Under the pieces are notes generated by a model, which saw only the letters and a list, made by a program, of their open reading frames with translations, was not told the DNA's origin and searched no databases. The translations under genes were made by a program, and so were the position numbers. Positions 53,143 to 63,722 of a stretch of 64,000 bases of DNA are shown in pieces. Each line of letters starts with the position of its first letter. Within the stretch, counting starts at the first letter, position 1. Origin of the DNA: Citrobacter sp. wls619 (GTDB lineage Bacteria; Pseudomonadota; Gammaproteobacteria; Enterobacterales; Enterobacteriaceae); contig NZ_SZXJ01000045.1 in NCBI RefSeq assembly GCF_005281345.1, forward strand, positions 1 through 64,000, given 5' to 3'.

Positions 53143-55251
53143 ATGAATTCTCTGTTTGCCAGTACGGCCCGCGGGCTGGAAGAGCTGTTAAAAACTGAAC
53201 TGGAAAACCTCGGCGCATTGGAGTGCCAGGTCGTTCAGGGTGGGGTCCATTTTAAGGGCGACACGCGGCTTGTTTACCAGAGCCTGATGTGGAGCCGCCT
53301 GGCCTCGCGCATTATCCTGCCGATGGGAGAGTGCAAGGTCTATAGCGATCTTGATCTGTACCTCGGTGTTCAGGCAATCGACTGGACAGAGATATTTAAT
53401 CCTGGTGCCACCTTCGCCGTGCACTTTAGCGGGCTGAACGAGACGATTCGTAATAGCCAGTATGGTGCACTGAAAGTAAAGGATGCGATTGTCGATGCCT
53501 TTACCCGTAAAAATCTGCCGCGCCCGAACGTAGATCGAGAATCACCCGATCTGCGCATTAACGTTTGGCTGAACAAAGATACGGCCAGCATCGCGCTCGA
53601 TCTGAGCGGCGACGGCCTGCATCAGCGTGGTTATCGTGATCGTGCGGGTCAGGCGCCGATTAAAGAGACGCTGGCGGCCGCCATTGTGATGCGTTCAGGC
53701 TGGCAGGCGGGTACGCCGCTGCTCGATCCGATGTGTGGTTCCGGTACGTTGCTGATTGAAGCCGCAATGTGGGCAACCGATCGCGCGCCGGGTCTGCACC
53801 GCGGATACTGGGGATTCAGCGGTTGGGCGCAGCATGATGAAGCCGTGTGGCAAGAAGTGAAAGCTGAAGCACAGGTGCGCGCGCGCAAAGGACTGGCGGA
53901 CTATACCTCGCACTTCTATGGGTCTGATAGCGATGCCCGCGTGATTGAAAAAGCGCGCAGTAACGCCCGCCGCGCCGGTATTGCCGATCTGATGACGTTT
54001 GAAGTCAAAGATGTCGCCAAACTGAGCAATCCGTTGCCGAAAGGACCTTACGGTACTGTCATCAGCAACCCACCCTACGGCGAGCGTCTGGACAGTGAAC
54101 CCGCATTGATCGCTTTGCACAGCCTGCTGGGACGCACGATGAAAAACCAGTTTGGCGGCTGGAATCTGTCGCTGTTCAGCGCATCACCCGATTTGCTCAG
54201 CAGCCTGCAATTGCGTGCGGATAAACAGTTTAAAGCGAAAAATGGCCCGCTGGATTGTGTCCAGAAGAACTATCACGTTGCAGAGACCACCGCGGACAGC
54301 AAGCCTGCCACGGTAGCGGAAGATTATGCCAACCGCCTGCGCAAGAATATTAAGAAGCTGGAAAAATGGGCGCGTCAGGAAGGGATCGAATGCTATCGCC
54401 TGTATGACGCCGACCTGCCGGAATACAACGTTGCAGTGGACCGTTATGGTGAGTGGGTCGTGGTTCAGGAATATGCCCCGCCGAAGACGGTCGATGCGCA
54501 AAAAGCACGTCAACGCCTGTTCGACATCATTGCCGCTACGCTGTCGGTACTGGAAATCGCGCCAAATAAACTGGTGCTGAAAACCCGTGAGCGGCAGAAA
54601 GGGAAGAACCAATACCAGAAGATGAACGAGAAGGGTGAATTCATTGAGGTGAGCGAGTACAACGCGCGCCTGTGGGTCAACCTGACCGATTATCTTGATA
54701 CCGGTTTATTCCTCGATCACCGTATTGCACGCCGCATGTTGGGGCAGATGAGCAAAGGGAAAGACTTCCTTAACCTGTTCTCCTACACCGGTAGCGCGAG
54801 CGTGCATGCCGGATTGGGTGGCGCACGTAGCACCACAACGGTAGATATGTCGCGTACCTATCTGGAATGGGCAGAGCGTAACCTGCGACTGAACGGGTTA
54901 AGCGGACGTGCGCACCGCTTGATTCAGGCCGACTGCCTGGGCTGGCTGCGTGATGCCAATGAACAGTTTGATCTGATTTTCATCGACCCGCCGACGTTCT
55001 CTAACTCAAAACGTATGGAAGACTCGTTTGATGTGCAGCGCGATCATCTGGCGCTAATGAAAGATCTGAAACGTCTGCTACGCAAAGACGGCACGATCAT
55101 GTTCTCCAACAACAAACGTGGATTCCGTATGGATCTCGACGGTCTGGCTGAGCTGGGATTGAAAGCACAAGAAATTACCCAAAAAACGCTTTCCCAGGAC
55201 TTCGCCCGTAACCGTCAGATCCACAATTGCTGGCTGATTACCGCAGCCTGA
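53143..55251 (+). CDS. rlmL: Fused 23S rRNA methyltransferase RlmL/RlmK
   Basis: A 702-residue two-enzyme fusion, full length. The N-terminal part has a THUMP domain and the RlmL methyltransferase with SNPPYGERL (near 308-316), making m2G2445. The C-terminal part is RlmK with [10 protein letters not shown] (near 613-622), making m7G2069. Both act on 23S rRNA helix 74 and cooperate. It precedes uup by 12 bases. Confidence 0.97.
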   Translation: MNSLFASTARGLEELLKTELENLGALECQVVQGGVHFKGDTRLVYQSLMWSRLASRIILPMGECKVYSDLDLYLGVQAIDWTEIFNPGATFAVHFSGLNETIRNSQYGALKVKDAIVDAFTRKNLPRPNVDRESPDLRINVWLNKDTASIALDLSGDGLHQRGYRDRAGQAPIKETLAAAIVMRSGWQAGTPLLDPMCGSGTLLIEAAMWATDRAPGLHRGYWGFSGWAQHDEAVWQEVKAEAQVRARKGLADYTSHFYGSDSDARVIEKARSNARRAGIADLMTFEVKDVAKLSNPLPKGPYGTVISNPPYGERLDSEPALIALHSLLGRTMKNQFGGWNLSLFSASPDLLSSLQLRADKQFKAKNGPLDCVQKNYHVAETTADSKPATVAEDYANRLRKNIKKLEKWARQEGIECYRLYDADLPEYNVAVDRYGEWVVVQEYAPPKTVDAQKARQRLFDIIAATLSVLEIAPNKLVLKTRERQKGKNQYQKMNEKGEFIEVSEYNARLWVNLTDYLDTGLFLDHRIARRMLGQMSKGKDFLNLFSYTGSASVHAGLGGARSTTTVDMSRTYLEWAERNLRLNGLSGRAHRLIQADCLGWLRDANEQFDLIFIDPPTFSNSKRMEDSFDVQRDHLALMKDLKRLLRKDGTIMFSNNKRGFRMDLDGLAELGLKAQEITQKTLSQDFARNRQIHNCWLITAA

Positions 55252-55263
55252 AAGGAAAAATAA

Positions 55264-57171
55264 ATGTCATTGATCAGTATGCATGGCGCATGGCTGTCGT
55301 TCAGCGATGCGCCGCTTCTTGATAATGCAGAACTGCATATCGAAGATAACGAACGCGTCTGTCTGGTAGGCCGTAACGGCGCGGGCAAATCGACGCTGAT
55401 GAAGATCCTGAACCGTGAGCAGGGTCTTGACGACGGACGTATTATTTATGAACAGGATCTGGTTGTGGCACGTCTGCAACAGGATCCGCCGCGCAATGTC
55501 GAAGGCAGCGTCTATGACTTCGTTGCCGAAGGCATTGCAGAGCAGGCGGTGTATCTCAAGCGTTACCACGATATCTCGCATCTGGTGATCACCGATCCGA
55601 GTGATAAAAACCTGCAGGAACTGGCGAAGGTTCAGGAACAGCTGGATCACCACAATCTGTGGCAGCTGGAAAGCCGTATCAACGAGGTACTGGAACAGCT
55701 TGGGCTGGAGCCAGACATGGAGCTGGCATCGCTTTCCGGTGGCTGGCTGCGTAAAGCCGCGCTGGGCCGGGCGTTAGTCAGCAATCCGCGCATATTGCTG
55801 CTGGATGAACCGACCAACCACCTGGATATTGAAACCATCGACTGGCTGGAAGGGTTCCTGAAAACCTTTAACGGCACGATCATTTTTATCTCCCACGACC
55901 GTTCGTTTATTCGCAATATGGCAACGCGCATTGTCGATCTCGATCGCGGCAAGCTGGTGACCTATCCGGGTAATTACGATCAGTACCTGCTGGAAAAAGA
56001 AGAAGCGCTGCGGGTAGAAGAGCTACAGAATGCGGAGTTTGATCGCAAACTGGCGCAGGAAGAAGTCTGGATCCGTCAGGGTATTAAGGCACGCCGTACC
56101 CGTAATGAAGGTCGTGTGCGAGCGCTGAAGGCCATGCGTCGCGAGCGCGGTGAGCGCCGTGAAGTGATGGGTACGGCGAAGATGCAGGTTGAAGAGGCGA
56201 GCCGCTCAGGCAAGATTGTCTTCGAAATGGAGAATGTTGATTACCAGGTTGACGGGAAGCAACTGGTAAAAGATTTCTCCGCGCAGGTGCAGCGCAGCGA
56301 CAAAATTGCCTTAATTGGACCTAACGGCTGCGGCAAAACGACGCTGCTTAAGCTGATGCTGGGACAATTGCAGGCTGACAGTGGTCGCATCCACGTCGGG
56401 ACGAAGCTGGAAGTTGCCTATTTCGACCAGCACCGTGCTGAACTGGATCCGGATAAAACCGTGATGGATAACCTTGCTGAAGGTAAGCAAGAGGTGATGG
56501 TGAACGGTAAGCCGCGCCATGTGCTGGGCTATCTTCAGGACTTCCTGTTCCATCCGAAACGTGCGATGACACCGGTACGTGCATTGTCTGGCGGGGAACG
56601 CAATCGTCTGCTGCTGGCGCGTCTGTTCCTGAAACCCAGTAACCTCTTGATTCTCGATGAACCCACCAACGATCTCGACGTCGAAACGCTGGAACTGCTC
56701 GAAGAGTTGATTGACGGTTATCAGGGGACCGTATTGCTGGTCAGCCACGACCGTCAGTTTGTTGACAATACGGTTACCGAGTGCTGGATTTTTGAAGGCG
56801 GCGGCAAAATTGGTCGTTATGTAGGCGGTTACCACGACGCACGTGAGCAGCAGTCACAGTATGTGGCGTTTAAACAGCCTGTTGCCAAAAAAACAGAGGA
56901 AACTGTTGCGCCTAAAGCAGAAATTGTAAAACGCGGCACAAGCAAACTAAGCTATAAACTACAGCGCGAACTGGAGCAGCTTCCAGCATTGCTGGAAGCG
57001 TTGGAAGCTAAGCTGGAAACATTACAAGCTCAGGTGGCTGACGCCTCATTTTTCAGTCAACCGCATGAGCAAACGCAGCAGGTATTAGCTAATCTGAACG
57101 AAGCGGAACAAGAACTTGAGCAAGCCTTTGAGCGCTGGGAGTATCTTGAGTCTTTAAAGAATGGCGCATAA
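55264..57171 (+). CDS. uup: ABC-F ATPase Uup
   Basis: A 635-residue soluble ABC-F protein with two ATPase domains: Walker A VGRNGAGKST (35-44) and GPNGCGKTT (352-360), signatures LSGGWLRKAALGRAL and LSGGERNRLLLAR. The C-terminal ~75 residues form a coiled-coil DNA-binding domain. It affects transposon excision and ribosome function. It follows rlmL by 12 bases and precedes pqiA by 14. Confidence 0.96.
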   Translation: MSLISMHGAWLSFSDAPLLDNAELHIEDNERVCLVGRNGAGKSTLMKILNREQGLDDGRIIYEQDLVVARLQQDPPRNVEGSVYDFVAEGIAEQAVYLKRYHDISHLVITDPSDKNLQELAKVQEQLDHHNLWQLESRINEVLEQLGLEPDMELASLSGGWLRKAALGRALVSNPRILLLDEPTNHLDIETIDWLEGFLKTFNGTIIFISHDRSFIRNMATRIVDLDRGKLVTYPGNYDQYLLEKEEALRVEELQNAEFDRKLAQEEVWIRQGIKARRTRNEGRVRALKAMRRERGERREVMGTAKMQVEEASRSGKIVFEMENVDYQVDGKQLVKDFSAQVQRSDKIALIGPNGCGKTTLLKLMLGQLQADSGRIHVGTKLEVAYFDQHRAELDPDKTVMDNLAEGKQEVMVNGKPRHVLGYLQDFLFHPKRAMTPVRALSGGERNRLLLARLFLKPSNLLILDEPTNDLDVETLELLEELIDGYQGTVLLVSHDRQFVDNTVTECWIFEGGGKIGRYVGGYHDAREQQSQYVAFKQPVAKKTEETVAPKAEIVKRGTSKLSYKLQRELEQLPALLEALEAKLETLQAQVADASFFSQPHEQTQQVLANLNEAEQELEQAFERWEYLESLKNGA

Positions 57172-57185
57172 TTAAAGGAGCACAT

Positions 57186-58439
57186 ATGTGCGAACATCAC
57201 CATGCCGCGAAGCATATTTTATGCTCGCAGTGTGACATGCTGGTGGCGCTTCCTCGCCTTGAGCATGGTCAGAAAGCGGCATGTCCACGATGTGGCACTA
57301 CGTTAACGGTTGAGTGGGACGCGCCAAGGCAGCGTCCTACCGCCTATGTGTTAGCAGCATTGTTCATGCTGCTTTTGTCCAACCTGTTTCCCTTTGTGAA
57401 TATGAACGTCGCAGGGGTGAGCAGCGAAGTGACGTTGCTGGAAATCCCCAGCGTTCTCTTTTCCGAAGATTATGCCAGTCTTGGCACCTTCTTTTTATTA
57501 TTCGTGCAACTGGTTCCCGCGTTTTGCCTGCTAACTATTCTGCTGCTGGTGAATCGGGTGCAGATGCCAGGCAGACTTAAGGCGAGGCTTGCACGTGTTC
57601 TGTTCCAGTTAAAAAGCTGGGGAATGGCGGAAATCTTCCTCGCCGGCGTGCTGGTCAGCTTCGTTAAGCTCATGGCCTATGGCGATATCGGCGTGGGCAG
57701 TAGTTTCATCCCGTGGTGCTTCTTTTGCGTTCTGCAACTGCGCGCATTCCAGTGTGTCGATCGTCGCTGGCTGTGGGATGATATTGCGCCGATGCCGGCT
57801 ATCAAACAGGTCTTAAAGCCAGGTGTACCCGGTATCCGGCAAGGATTGCGTTCCTGCTCCTGTTGCACGGCTATTCTTCCGGCTGATGAGCTGGTGTGTC
57901 CGCGCTGTCAAACGAAAGGCTATGTACGGCGTAAAAACAGTTTGCAATGGACACTGGCATTACTGTTTACGTCGATAATGCTCTATCTTCCCGCCAATAT
58001 TCTGCCGATTATGATCACCGATTTGCTCGGGTCAAAACTGCCATCAACCATTCTTGAGGGCGTGGTTTTAATCTGGAGCGAAGGCTCTTATCCCGTGGCT
58101 GCGGTTATCTTTATCGCCAGTATTCTGGTGCCGACGTTGAAAATGATCGCGATCGCGTGGCTATGCTGGGACGCCAAAGGGCATGGCAAACGCGACAGTG
58201 AACGTATGCACCTGATTTATGAAGTTGTGGAATTTGTCGGTCGCTGGTCAATGATTGACGTTTTTGTGATTGCGGTACTCTCTGCGTTGGTGCGCATGGG
58301 AGGGTTAATGAATATTTATCCTGCGATGGGTGCTTTGATGTTTGCTTTAGTCGTCATTATGACAATGTTTTCTGCGATGACGTTTGATCCACGTCTGTCG
58401 TGGGACCGTGAACCAGAACCAGGCCATGAGGAGTCCTGA
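57186..58439 (+). CDS. pqiA: Lipid-transport membrane protein PqiA
   Basis: A 417-residue inner-membrane protein with eight predicted helices in two repeats, each preceded by a zinc-ribbon-like cysteine cluster (CSQCDMLVALP ... CPRCG at 13-38; CSCCTAILPADELVCPRC near 224-241). It works with the MCE protein PqiB and lipoprotein PqiC in lipid transport across the envelope; pqi genes are paraquat-inducible through SoxRS in E. coli. pqiB starts four bases after its stop. Confidence 0.96.
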   Translation: MCEHHHAAKHILCSQCDMLVALPRLEHGQKAACPRCGTTLTVEWDAPRQRPTAYVLAALFMLLLSNLFPFVNMNVAGVSSEVTLLEIPSVLFSEDYASLGTFFLLFVQLVPAFCLLTILLLVNRVQMPGRLKARLARVLFQLKSWGMAEIFLAGVLVSFVKLMAYGDIGVGSSFIPWCFFCVLQLRAFQCVDRRWLWDDIAPMPAIKQVLKPGVPGIRQGLRSCSCCTAILPADELVCPRCQTKGYVRRKNSLQWTLALLFTSIMLYLPANILPIMITDLLGSKLPSTILEGVVLIWSEGSYPVAAVIFIASILVPTLKMIAIAWLCWDAKGHGKRDSERMHLIYEVVEFVGRWSMIDVFVIAVLSALVRMGGLMNIYPAMGALMFALVVIMTMFSAMTFDPRLSWDREPEPGHEES

Positions 58440-58443
58440 CAGC

Positions 58444-60084
58444 ATGGAATCTAAAAGTGGGGAAGCCAAAGTGCAGAAGGTAAAAAACTGGTCGCCCGTG
58501 TGGATATTCCCGATCGTCACTGCACTCATTGGCGCATGGGTTCTGTTTTACCACTACAGCCATCAGGGGCCGGAAGTCACGTTGATTACGACCAATGCCG
58601 AAGGTATTGAAGGGGGTAAAACAACGATTAAAAGCCGTAGTGTGGATGTCGGCGTGGTTGAAAGCGCTACCCTGACGGATGATTTGACCCATGTGGAAAT
58701 TAAAGCACGCCTTAATTCCGGTATGGAAAAGCTGCTGCATAAAGATTCGGTCTTTTGGGTGGTGAAGCCGCAGGTGGGGCGTGAAGGTATCAGTGGCCTG
58801 GGAACGCTGTTGTCCGGGGCATATATTGAGCTGCAACCTGGTAATAAAGGCAGCAAGCTGGAAAATTACCAATTGCTCGATTCTCCACCGCTGGCGCCGC
58901 CTGATGCGAAAGGGATCCGCGTGATCCTGGACAGTAAAAAAGCCGGTCAGTTGAGTCCCGGCGATCCGGTCCTTTTCCGCGGTTATCGCGTGGGCTCGGT
59001 TGAAACCAGCACATTTGATGCGCAAAAACGTACGATCAGTTACCAGCTTTTCATCAATGCGCCAAACGATCGACTGGTAACCAGTAATGTCCGTTTCTGG
59101 AAGGACAGCGGTATTGCCGTCGATCTCACTTCGGCGGGTATGCGAGTGGAAATGGGCTCGCTCACCACGCTGTTTGGCGGCGGAGTAAGCTTTGACGTAC
59201 CGGAAGGGCTGGAACAAGGCCAACCGGTTGAACAGCACTCCTCTTTTAATCTGTATGACGATCAAAAAAGTATTCAGGATTCCTTGTATACCGATCACAT
59301 TGATTACCTGATGTTCTTCAAGGATTCAATTCGTGGTCTGCAGCCGGGGGCGCCGCTGGAATTCCGTGGCATACGCCTGGGTACCGTAAGTAAAGTGCCT
59401 TTCTTTGCGCCAAATATGCGTCAGGTATTTAACAACGATTACCGCATCCCTGTTCTGGTGCGTATTGAACCTGAACGGCTGAAAGCGCAGTTGGGTGAAG
59501 ACACCGATGTGGGGGCTCATCTTGCTGAGTTGCTCAAACGTGGACTGAGAGGGTCATTGAAGACGGGGAACCTGGTGACCGGCGCGCTGTATGTCGATCT
59601 CGATTTTTACCCGAAAGAGCCGCCAATTACAGGGGTACGCGAGTTTAATGGTTATCAAATTATTCCGACAGTGAGCGGCGGTCTGGCGCAGATTCAGCAG
59701 CGTCTGATGGAAGCGTTGGATAAGATTAATAGTCTACCGCTGAACCCGATGATTGAGCAGGCAACCAATACGCTGTCGGAAAGCCAGCGCACGATGAAGC
59801 ATCTGCAAACTACGCTGGATAACATGAATAAGATCACGTCCAGCCAGTCGATGCAGCAGCTTCCTGCGGATATGCAGAATACGTTGCGTGAACTGAATCG
59901 CAGCATGCAGGGCTTCCAGCCGGGTTCTGCGGCCTACAACAAGATGGTGGCAGATATGCAGCGTCTTGATCAGGTACTGCGTGAACTGCAGCCGGTTCTG
60001 AAAACGCTGAACGACAAGAGTAACGCGCTGGTGTTTGAAGCGAAGGACAAAAAAGATCCAGAGCCGAAGAGGGCGAAACAATGA
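58444..60084 (+). CDS. pqiB: MCE-domain lipid transport protein PqiB
   Basis: A 546-residue protein, full length, with one N-terminal membrane helix (about 18-38), three tandem MCE domains and a long C-terminal helical region. Hexamers form a needle that spans the periplasm. The start is ATG 58444 (MESKSGEAKV), with GAGGAGTCC upstream; a longer frame from 58384 overlaps pqiA. It overlaps pqiC by four bases. Confidence 0.96.
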   Translation: MESKSGEAKVQKVKNWSPVWIFPIVTALIGAWVLFYHYSHQGPEVTLITTNAEGIEGGKTTIKSRSVDVGVVESATLTDDLTHVEIKARLNSGMEKLLHKDSVFWVVKPQVGREGISGLGTLLSGAYIELQPGNKGSKLENYQLLDSPPLAPPDAKGIRVILDSKKAGQLSPGDPVLFRGYRVGSVETSTFDAQKRTISYQLFINAPNDRLVTSNVRFWKDSGIAVDLTSAGMRVEMGSLTTLFGGGVSFDVPEGLEQGQPVEQHSSFNLYDDQKSIQDSLYTDHIDYLMFFKDSIRGLQPGAPLEFRGIRLGTVSKVPFFAPNMRQVFNNDYRIPVLVRIEPERLKAQLGEDTDVGAHLAELLKRGLRGSLKTGNLVTGALYVDLDFYPKEPPITGVREFNGYQIIPTVSGGLAQIQQRLMEALDKINSLPLNPMIEQATNTLSESQRTMKHLQTTLDNMNKITSSQSMQQLPADMQNTLRELNRSMQGFQPGSAAYNKMVADMQRLDQVLRELQPVLKTLNDKSNALVFEAKDKKDPEPKRAKQ

Positions 60085-60644
60085 AAAAGTGGCTAGTGGT
60101 GATGATGGCGGTCTGGCTGACGTCATGTAGCTCCAGCGGAGAGAATAAAAGCTATTATCAGCTCCCCATTGCGCAAGGGGGGGTACAAAGCTCAGCTAAT
60201 CAGGGCAACCGCCTGCTGTGGGTTGAACAGGTTGCAGTACCTGATTACCTGGCGGGGAATGGTGTGGTGTACCAGACCAGCGACGTGAAGTATGTGATAG
60301 CGAATAACAATCTCTGGGCCAGCCCACTGGATCAGCAGTTGCGCAATACCCTTGTCGCAAATCTGAGTATGCAACTTCCTGGCTGGGTGGTTGCATCTCA
60401 GCCGTTGGGAAGCACTCAGGATACGCTTAACGTGACGGTGACAGGCTTTCACGGACGTTACGATGGCAAAGTGATTGTCAGCGGTGAATGGTTGCTGAAT
60501 CACCAGGGGCAATTAATCAAGCGTCCGTTCCATATCGAAGTTGTACAGACGCAGGATGGCTACGATGAAATGGTGAAAGTTCTGGCCAGCGCCTGGAGTC
60601 AGGAAGCGACGGCAATCGCCCAAGAGCTGAAACGTATTCCCTAA
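60081..60644 (+). CDS. pqiC: Outer membrane lipoprotein PqiC (YmbA)
   Basis: A 187-residue lipoprotein of the ABC-type transport auxiliary (DUF330) family. The lipobox is LTSC with lipidated Cys16. It anchors the tip of the PqiB needle at the outer membrane. Starts within the pqiB stop; ends at a strong terminator. Confidence 0.95.
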   Translation: MKKWLVVMMAVWLTSCSSSGENKSYYQLPIAQGGVQSSANQGNRLLWVEQVAVPDYLAGNGVVYQTSDVKYVIANNNLWASPLDQQLRNTLVANLSMQLPGWVVASQPLGSTQDTLNVTVTGFHGRYDGKVIVSGEWLLNHQGQLIKRPFHIEVVQTQDGYDEMVKVLASAWSQEATAIAQELKRIP

Positions 60645-60665
60645 GCTTAAATAATTGTAAATTAT

Positions 60666-60710
60666 GCCGCCTCAGGTTCATCGCCAGAGGCGGTTTTTTT
60701 TATTTTTTTA
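60666..60710 (+). terminator. Rho-independent terminator of the pqiABC operon
   Basis: GCCGCCTC ... GAGGCGGT forms a GC-rich stem with a loop of about 12 bases followed by a run of T residues, about 20 bases after the pqiC stop. Confidence 0.94.
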
Positions 60711-60800
60711 GCGGTTGAGGTAGCTGTTCTGGCAGAGAATTTTTGTACAAATGATTTACCAGCTAGCTCACAAATATGACACTGGCGTGAATTTTGCGCA

Positions 60801-60848
60801 TTGACGAGTCTGATGTTTAGGGGTATTCGTTTAGTGTGATTGCACACT
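60801..60848 (+). promoter_or_regulatory. rmf promoter and start-site palindrome
   Basis: TTGACG (60801-60806), 17 bases, TATTCG (60824-60829) form a promoter about 70 bases before rmf. Immediately downstream, AGTGTG-ATTG-CACACT (60833-60848) is a 6-bp inverted repeat at the expected transcript start. It could be an operator or a 5' stem-loop; rmf is growth-rate and ppGpp controlled in E. coli. Confidence 0.55.
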
Positions 60849-60900
60849 TAGTAATCACTGTTTTCTTTTCCACCAGACCCAAAGATGAGGGAAACGAGGC

Positions 60901-61068
60901 ATGAAGAGACAAAAACGAGATCGCCTGGAACGGGCACATCAACGTGGATATCAGGCCGGCATTGCCGGACGCTCAAAAGAAATGTGTCCCTATCAGACGC
61001 TGAATCAGAGGTCATACTGGCTGGGAGGCTGGCGAGAAGCCATGGGGGATAGGGTTTTAATGGCCTGA
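60901..61068 (+). CDS. rmf: Ribosome modulation factor
   Basis: A 55-residue basic protein, MKRQKRDRLERAHQRGYQAG ... VLMA, exactly the E. coli RMF length. It binds the 30S platform and drives 70S ribosomes into inactive 100S dimers in stationary phase. GAGGGAAACGAGGC precedes the ATG. It is a single gene with its own promoter and terminator. Confidence 0.97.
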   Translation: MKRQKRDRLERAHQRGYQAGIAGRSKEMCPYQTLNQRSYWLGGWREAMGDRVLMA

Positions 61069-61088
61069 TTCTGTCTCTTTAGATAAAA

Positions 61089-61120
61089 GAAACCTCCGCA
61101 AAGCGGAGGTTTCGCCTTTT
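61089..61120. terminator. Terminator of rmf, possibly shared with fabA
   Basis: AAACCTCCGC ... GCGGAGGTTTCGCCTTTT forms a 10-bp stem 20 bases after the rmf stop. A-rich flanking sequence on the left means it may also end fabA transcripts from the minus strand. Confidence 0.85.
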
Positions 61121-61189
61121 GTAGACCGGCAAATTAACGTACGCTGCCATTTGGCCATGTCGCACTACCAGACCTACAGATGTCTGCGA

Positions 61190-61708
61190 TTAGAACGCCG
61201 AGGTGTCCTGGAACAGACCCACTTTCAGATCATTTGCGGTGTAGATCAGACGACCGTCAACCAGCACTTCACCATCAGCCAGACCCATTATCAGGCGGCG
61301 GTTAACGATGCGTTTGAAGTGAATGCGGTAAGTGACTTTCTTCGCGGTCGGCAGAACCTGACCTGTGAATTTCACTTCGCCCACGCCCAGTGCACGGCCT
61401 TTACCTTCGCCGCCCAGCCAGCCGAGATAGAATCCAACCAGCTGCCACATGGCATCCAGACCCAGGCAACCTGGCATTACCGGATCGCCGATAAAATGGC
61501 ATCCGAAGAACCACAGGTCCGGGTTGATGTCCAGTTCAGCTTCCACATAACCTTTGTCAAAGTTGCCGCCGGTTTCGGTCATCTTGATGACACGATCCAT
61601 CATCAGCATGCTTGGTGCAGGCAGTTGTGGGCCTTTAGCACCAAACAGCTCACCGCGACCAGAGGCAAGAAGGTCTTCTTTTGTATAGGATTCGCGTTTA
61701 TCTACCAT
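61190..61708 (-). CDS. fabA: 3-hydroxydecanoyl-ACP dehydratase/isomerase
   Basis: A 172-residue hotdog-fold enzyme, full length. It dehydrates 3-hydroxyacyl-ACP and isomerises trans-2- to cis-3-decenoyl-ACP, the branch point to unsaturated fatty acids. Catalytic His71 ([11 protein letters not shown]) and Asp85 are present. The start is ATG 61708 ([10 protein letters not shown]); the longer frame upstream runs through the promoter and operators. It lies 68 bases downstream of lonH on the same strand. Confidence 0.98.
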   Translation of the reverse strand: MVDKRESYTKEDLLASGRGELFGAKGPQLPAPSMLMMDRVIKMTETGGNFDKGYVEAELDINPDLWFFGCHFIGDPVMPGCLGLDAMWQLVGFYLGWLGGEGKGRALGVGEVKFTGQVLPTAKKVTYRIHFKRIVNRRLIMGLADGEVLVDGRLIYTANDLKVGLFQDTSAF

Positions 61709-61746
61709 GTTCTCTGTAAGCCTTATTTTATTGAAGCACGCAGGAT

Positions 61747-61780
61747 AGCTAACACGTGTACGCTGAACAAGTCCGATCAG
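61747..61780 (-). promoter_or_regulatory. Adjacent FabR and FadR operators of fabA
   Basis: 61747-61764 (minus: AGCGTACACGTGTTAGCT) matches the FabR palindrome, and 61762-61780 (minus: CTGATCGGACTTGTTCAGC) matches the FadR site known at E. coli fabA. The two overlap by three bases and the FadR box overlaps the lonH stop codon (61777-61779). FadR activates and FabR represses fabA in response to acyl-CoA and unsaturated acyl-ACP. Confidence 0.85.
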
Positions 61781-63537
61781 TTCGGAATAATCCAATTCAG
61801 CCAACGTAGCGGCCATGGAAAACGGTGACGGCCTTCCTGTTGCGTTGCCGCAGCAATACGCTCCTGGATAGTTTGCATCAGCGTCGTCTGGCCTTCGCCA
61901 TCCCACACCAAATTTAATAGCAGTGGCAGCGCATCGGTCACGTCGTCTACTGCCCAGATAGTGAATTTTTCTTCTTCAACAGCCTGCAGCAGTGCGGGTG
62001 GCAGGCTCAGATGTCTGACGTTGGCTGCAGGGATAATCACCCCCTGAGTCCCCGTTAATTCACGCTGCTGGCAGATGGCAAAGAAGCCTTCAATTTTCTC
62101 ATTCAGACCGCCGACAGGTTGAGCACGACCAAACTGATCGACAGAACCGGTTATTGCGATGCTTTGATTGACGGGAACGTCAGCGAGGGCGCTGATCAGC
62201 GCACACAGTTCTGCCATAGAGGCGCTGTCACCGTCTACTTCACTGTATGATTGCTCAAATGTCAGAGAGGCAGAGAACGGTATTTGCTGTTCAAGCTGGA
62301 GTTCCGACATCAGGAACGCCTGCATAATCATCATACCCTTGGCATGAATATTTCCGCCCAACTCGGCTTTACGTTCAATGTCGGTAAATTCGCCATCGCC
62401 AATATGCACGACGCAACTGATACGTGAAGGTTCACCAAATGCGCGGGGATGGCCTGGAAATTCGATCACCGACAGGGCGTTTATTTGCCCAATACGCTCG
62501 CCTTCCGTTTCAATGAGGATCTGCTCTTGCAGGATCTCATCCTGCATCCGTTCGGAGAGGAATCCTTCTCGCCACTCACGTTGAGCCAGCATCAGGCTCA
62601 ATTGCTCCGCAGTGCAGGTATCACTGTCGCAAAGAGGGGACACTTCTTTGAACTGGCGAGTGATCCATAGCGGATTAAGCGGCAGCGTGTCCTGTTCGCC
62701 GGTGTAGCGAACGGCTTCGCGGATGAGAACCTGCCATGCATCGGCAGCGGGATAGGGCAGATTGTTGCGTCGGGCAGTATGCGTTACCCACTGACACCAC
62801 TGTGTCATGGTTTCGGCATCCACTATCTGCAAGTTATCCTCAAATTCGCTGTAGATAGCCTGTTCTGCCAGTTCTGGTTCCATTTCCTGGAAGTCTGCCA
62901 GCGATTCACGTTCGCCGACCAACACCACTTTCAGTTTAAGCGGCATAGAAGGGACGGAGACTGGCAGAGGGCGAGACTCATCAAAGGCCACCCAGTCAAA
63001 ACGCTCGTGGCTGACAATGGCTTTCAGGCGCATCCACAACAACGGCTGAGCCAGAAGTGTGCGCAAGGAGATAACCAGCACACCGCCATTGGCCTGATGG
63101 ACCAGTCCCGGTTGCAGCGTAATTTCGCCATTGAACTGGCGCAGACAGCCAAACAGCTGTTCGGCCTCAACCCAGTCAGCATTAACCACCTGCGTTAACG
63201 TTGCAAAGTTGTCGTCTGCTTTCTCCGCTGCGCGGTAACGAATAGTGTGGCCGGATACATCGTAATGCCCCCCGGTTAACCTATCGGCATTCGTATGTAA
63301 GGTACGTGCAGCCGTTGCAATAAGATTGAGATACTCCAGCTCTTCGGGCGCTTTCACCAGCATAAACGAGGACGTAGCCCAGTGCTGAAGAAGCTGCTCT
63401 AGCGCGAATTGTAAACGTGGCTGAGTATCACTGAGTAAGGTGTCGGTGTCGTCAGTGACGTGCGGCTGTGCAAATATTTCCTGATAGCTGTCGGTATCAG
63501 GAACCAGATCACGCCATGCAAGTTTCGTAATGGTCAA
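61777..63537 (-). CDS. lonH: Lon-like ATP-independent protease homologue LonH (YcbZ)
   Basis: A 586-residue protein related to the Lon protease family. The proteolytic Ser-Lys dyad is Ser438 (GDSASMAEL) and Lys481 (GGLNEKIEG). There is a degenerate AAA-like N-terminal half without a clear Walker A, so it is not expected to hydrolyse ATP like Lon. The function in enterics is not established to me. It is divergent from matP (185-bp gap) and its 3' end carries the fabA FadR site. Confidence 0.92.
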   Translation of the reverse strand: MTITKLAWRDLVPDTDSYQEIFAQPHVTDDTDTLLSDTQPRLQFALEQLLQHWATSSFMLVKAPEELEYLNLIATAARTLHTNADRLTGGHYDVSGHTIRYRAAEKADDNFATLTQVVNADWVEAEQLFGCLRQFNGEITLQPGLVHQANGGVLVISLRTLLAQPLLWMRLKAIVSHERFDWVAFDESRPLPVSVPSMPLKLKVVLVGERESLADFQEMEPELAEQAIYSEFEDNLQIVDAETMTQWCQWVTHTARRNNLPYPAADAWQVLIREAVRYTGEQDTLPLNPLWITRQFKEVSPLCDSDTCTAEQLSLMLAQREWREGFLSERMQDEILQEQILIETEGERIGQINALSVIEFPGHPRAFGEPSRISCVVHIGDGEFTDIERKAELGGNIHAKGMMIMQAFLMSELQLEQQIPFSASLTFEQSYSEVDGDSASMAELCALISALADVPVNQSIAITGSVDQFGRAQPVGGLNEKIEGFFAICQQRELTGTQGVIIPAANVRHLSLPPALLQAVEEEKFTIWAVDDVTDALPLLLNLVWDGEGQTTLMQTIQERIAAATQQEGRHRFPWPLRWLNWIIPN

Positions 63538-63722
63538 AGTTGATGTTTTTTAGTCTGTTGTAAAAAACGAGATTATACCGTAACCATCAGCACTGCACAC
63601 GTGGAAAGCACCGCTAAACGGATGTGATGACGCGCGACAGTTCACAGGCTGGATATTCTTTTCTTCAGATGCCCAAAAAGCTGATATTCTGATAAGAGTT
63701 ACACGGTAACATTGAGATCGCA

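Noticed and set aside
58357-59298. 313-residue minus-strand frame opposite pqiB
   Set aside because: Antisense shadow; pqiB has full family length and clear MCE domains on the plus strand.
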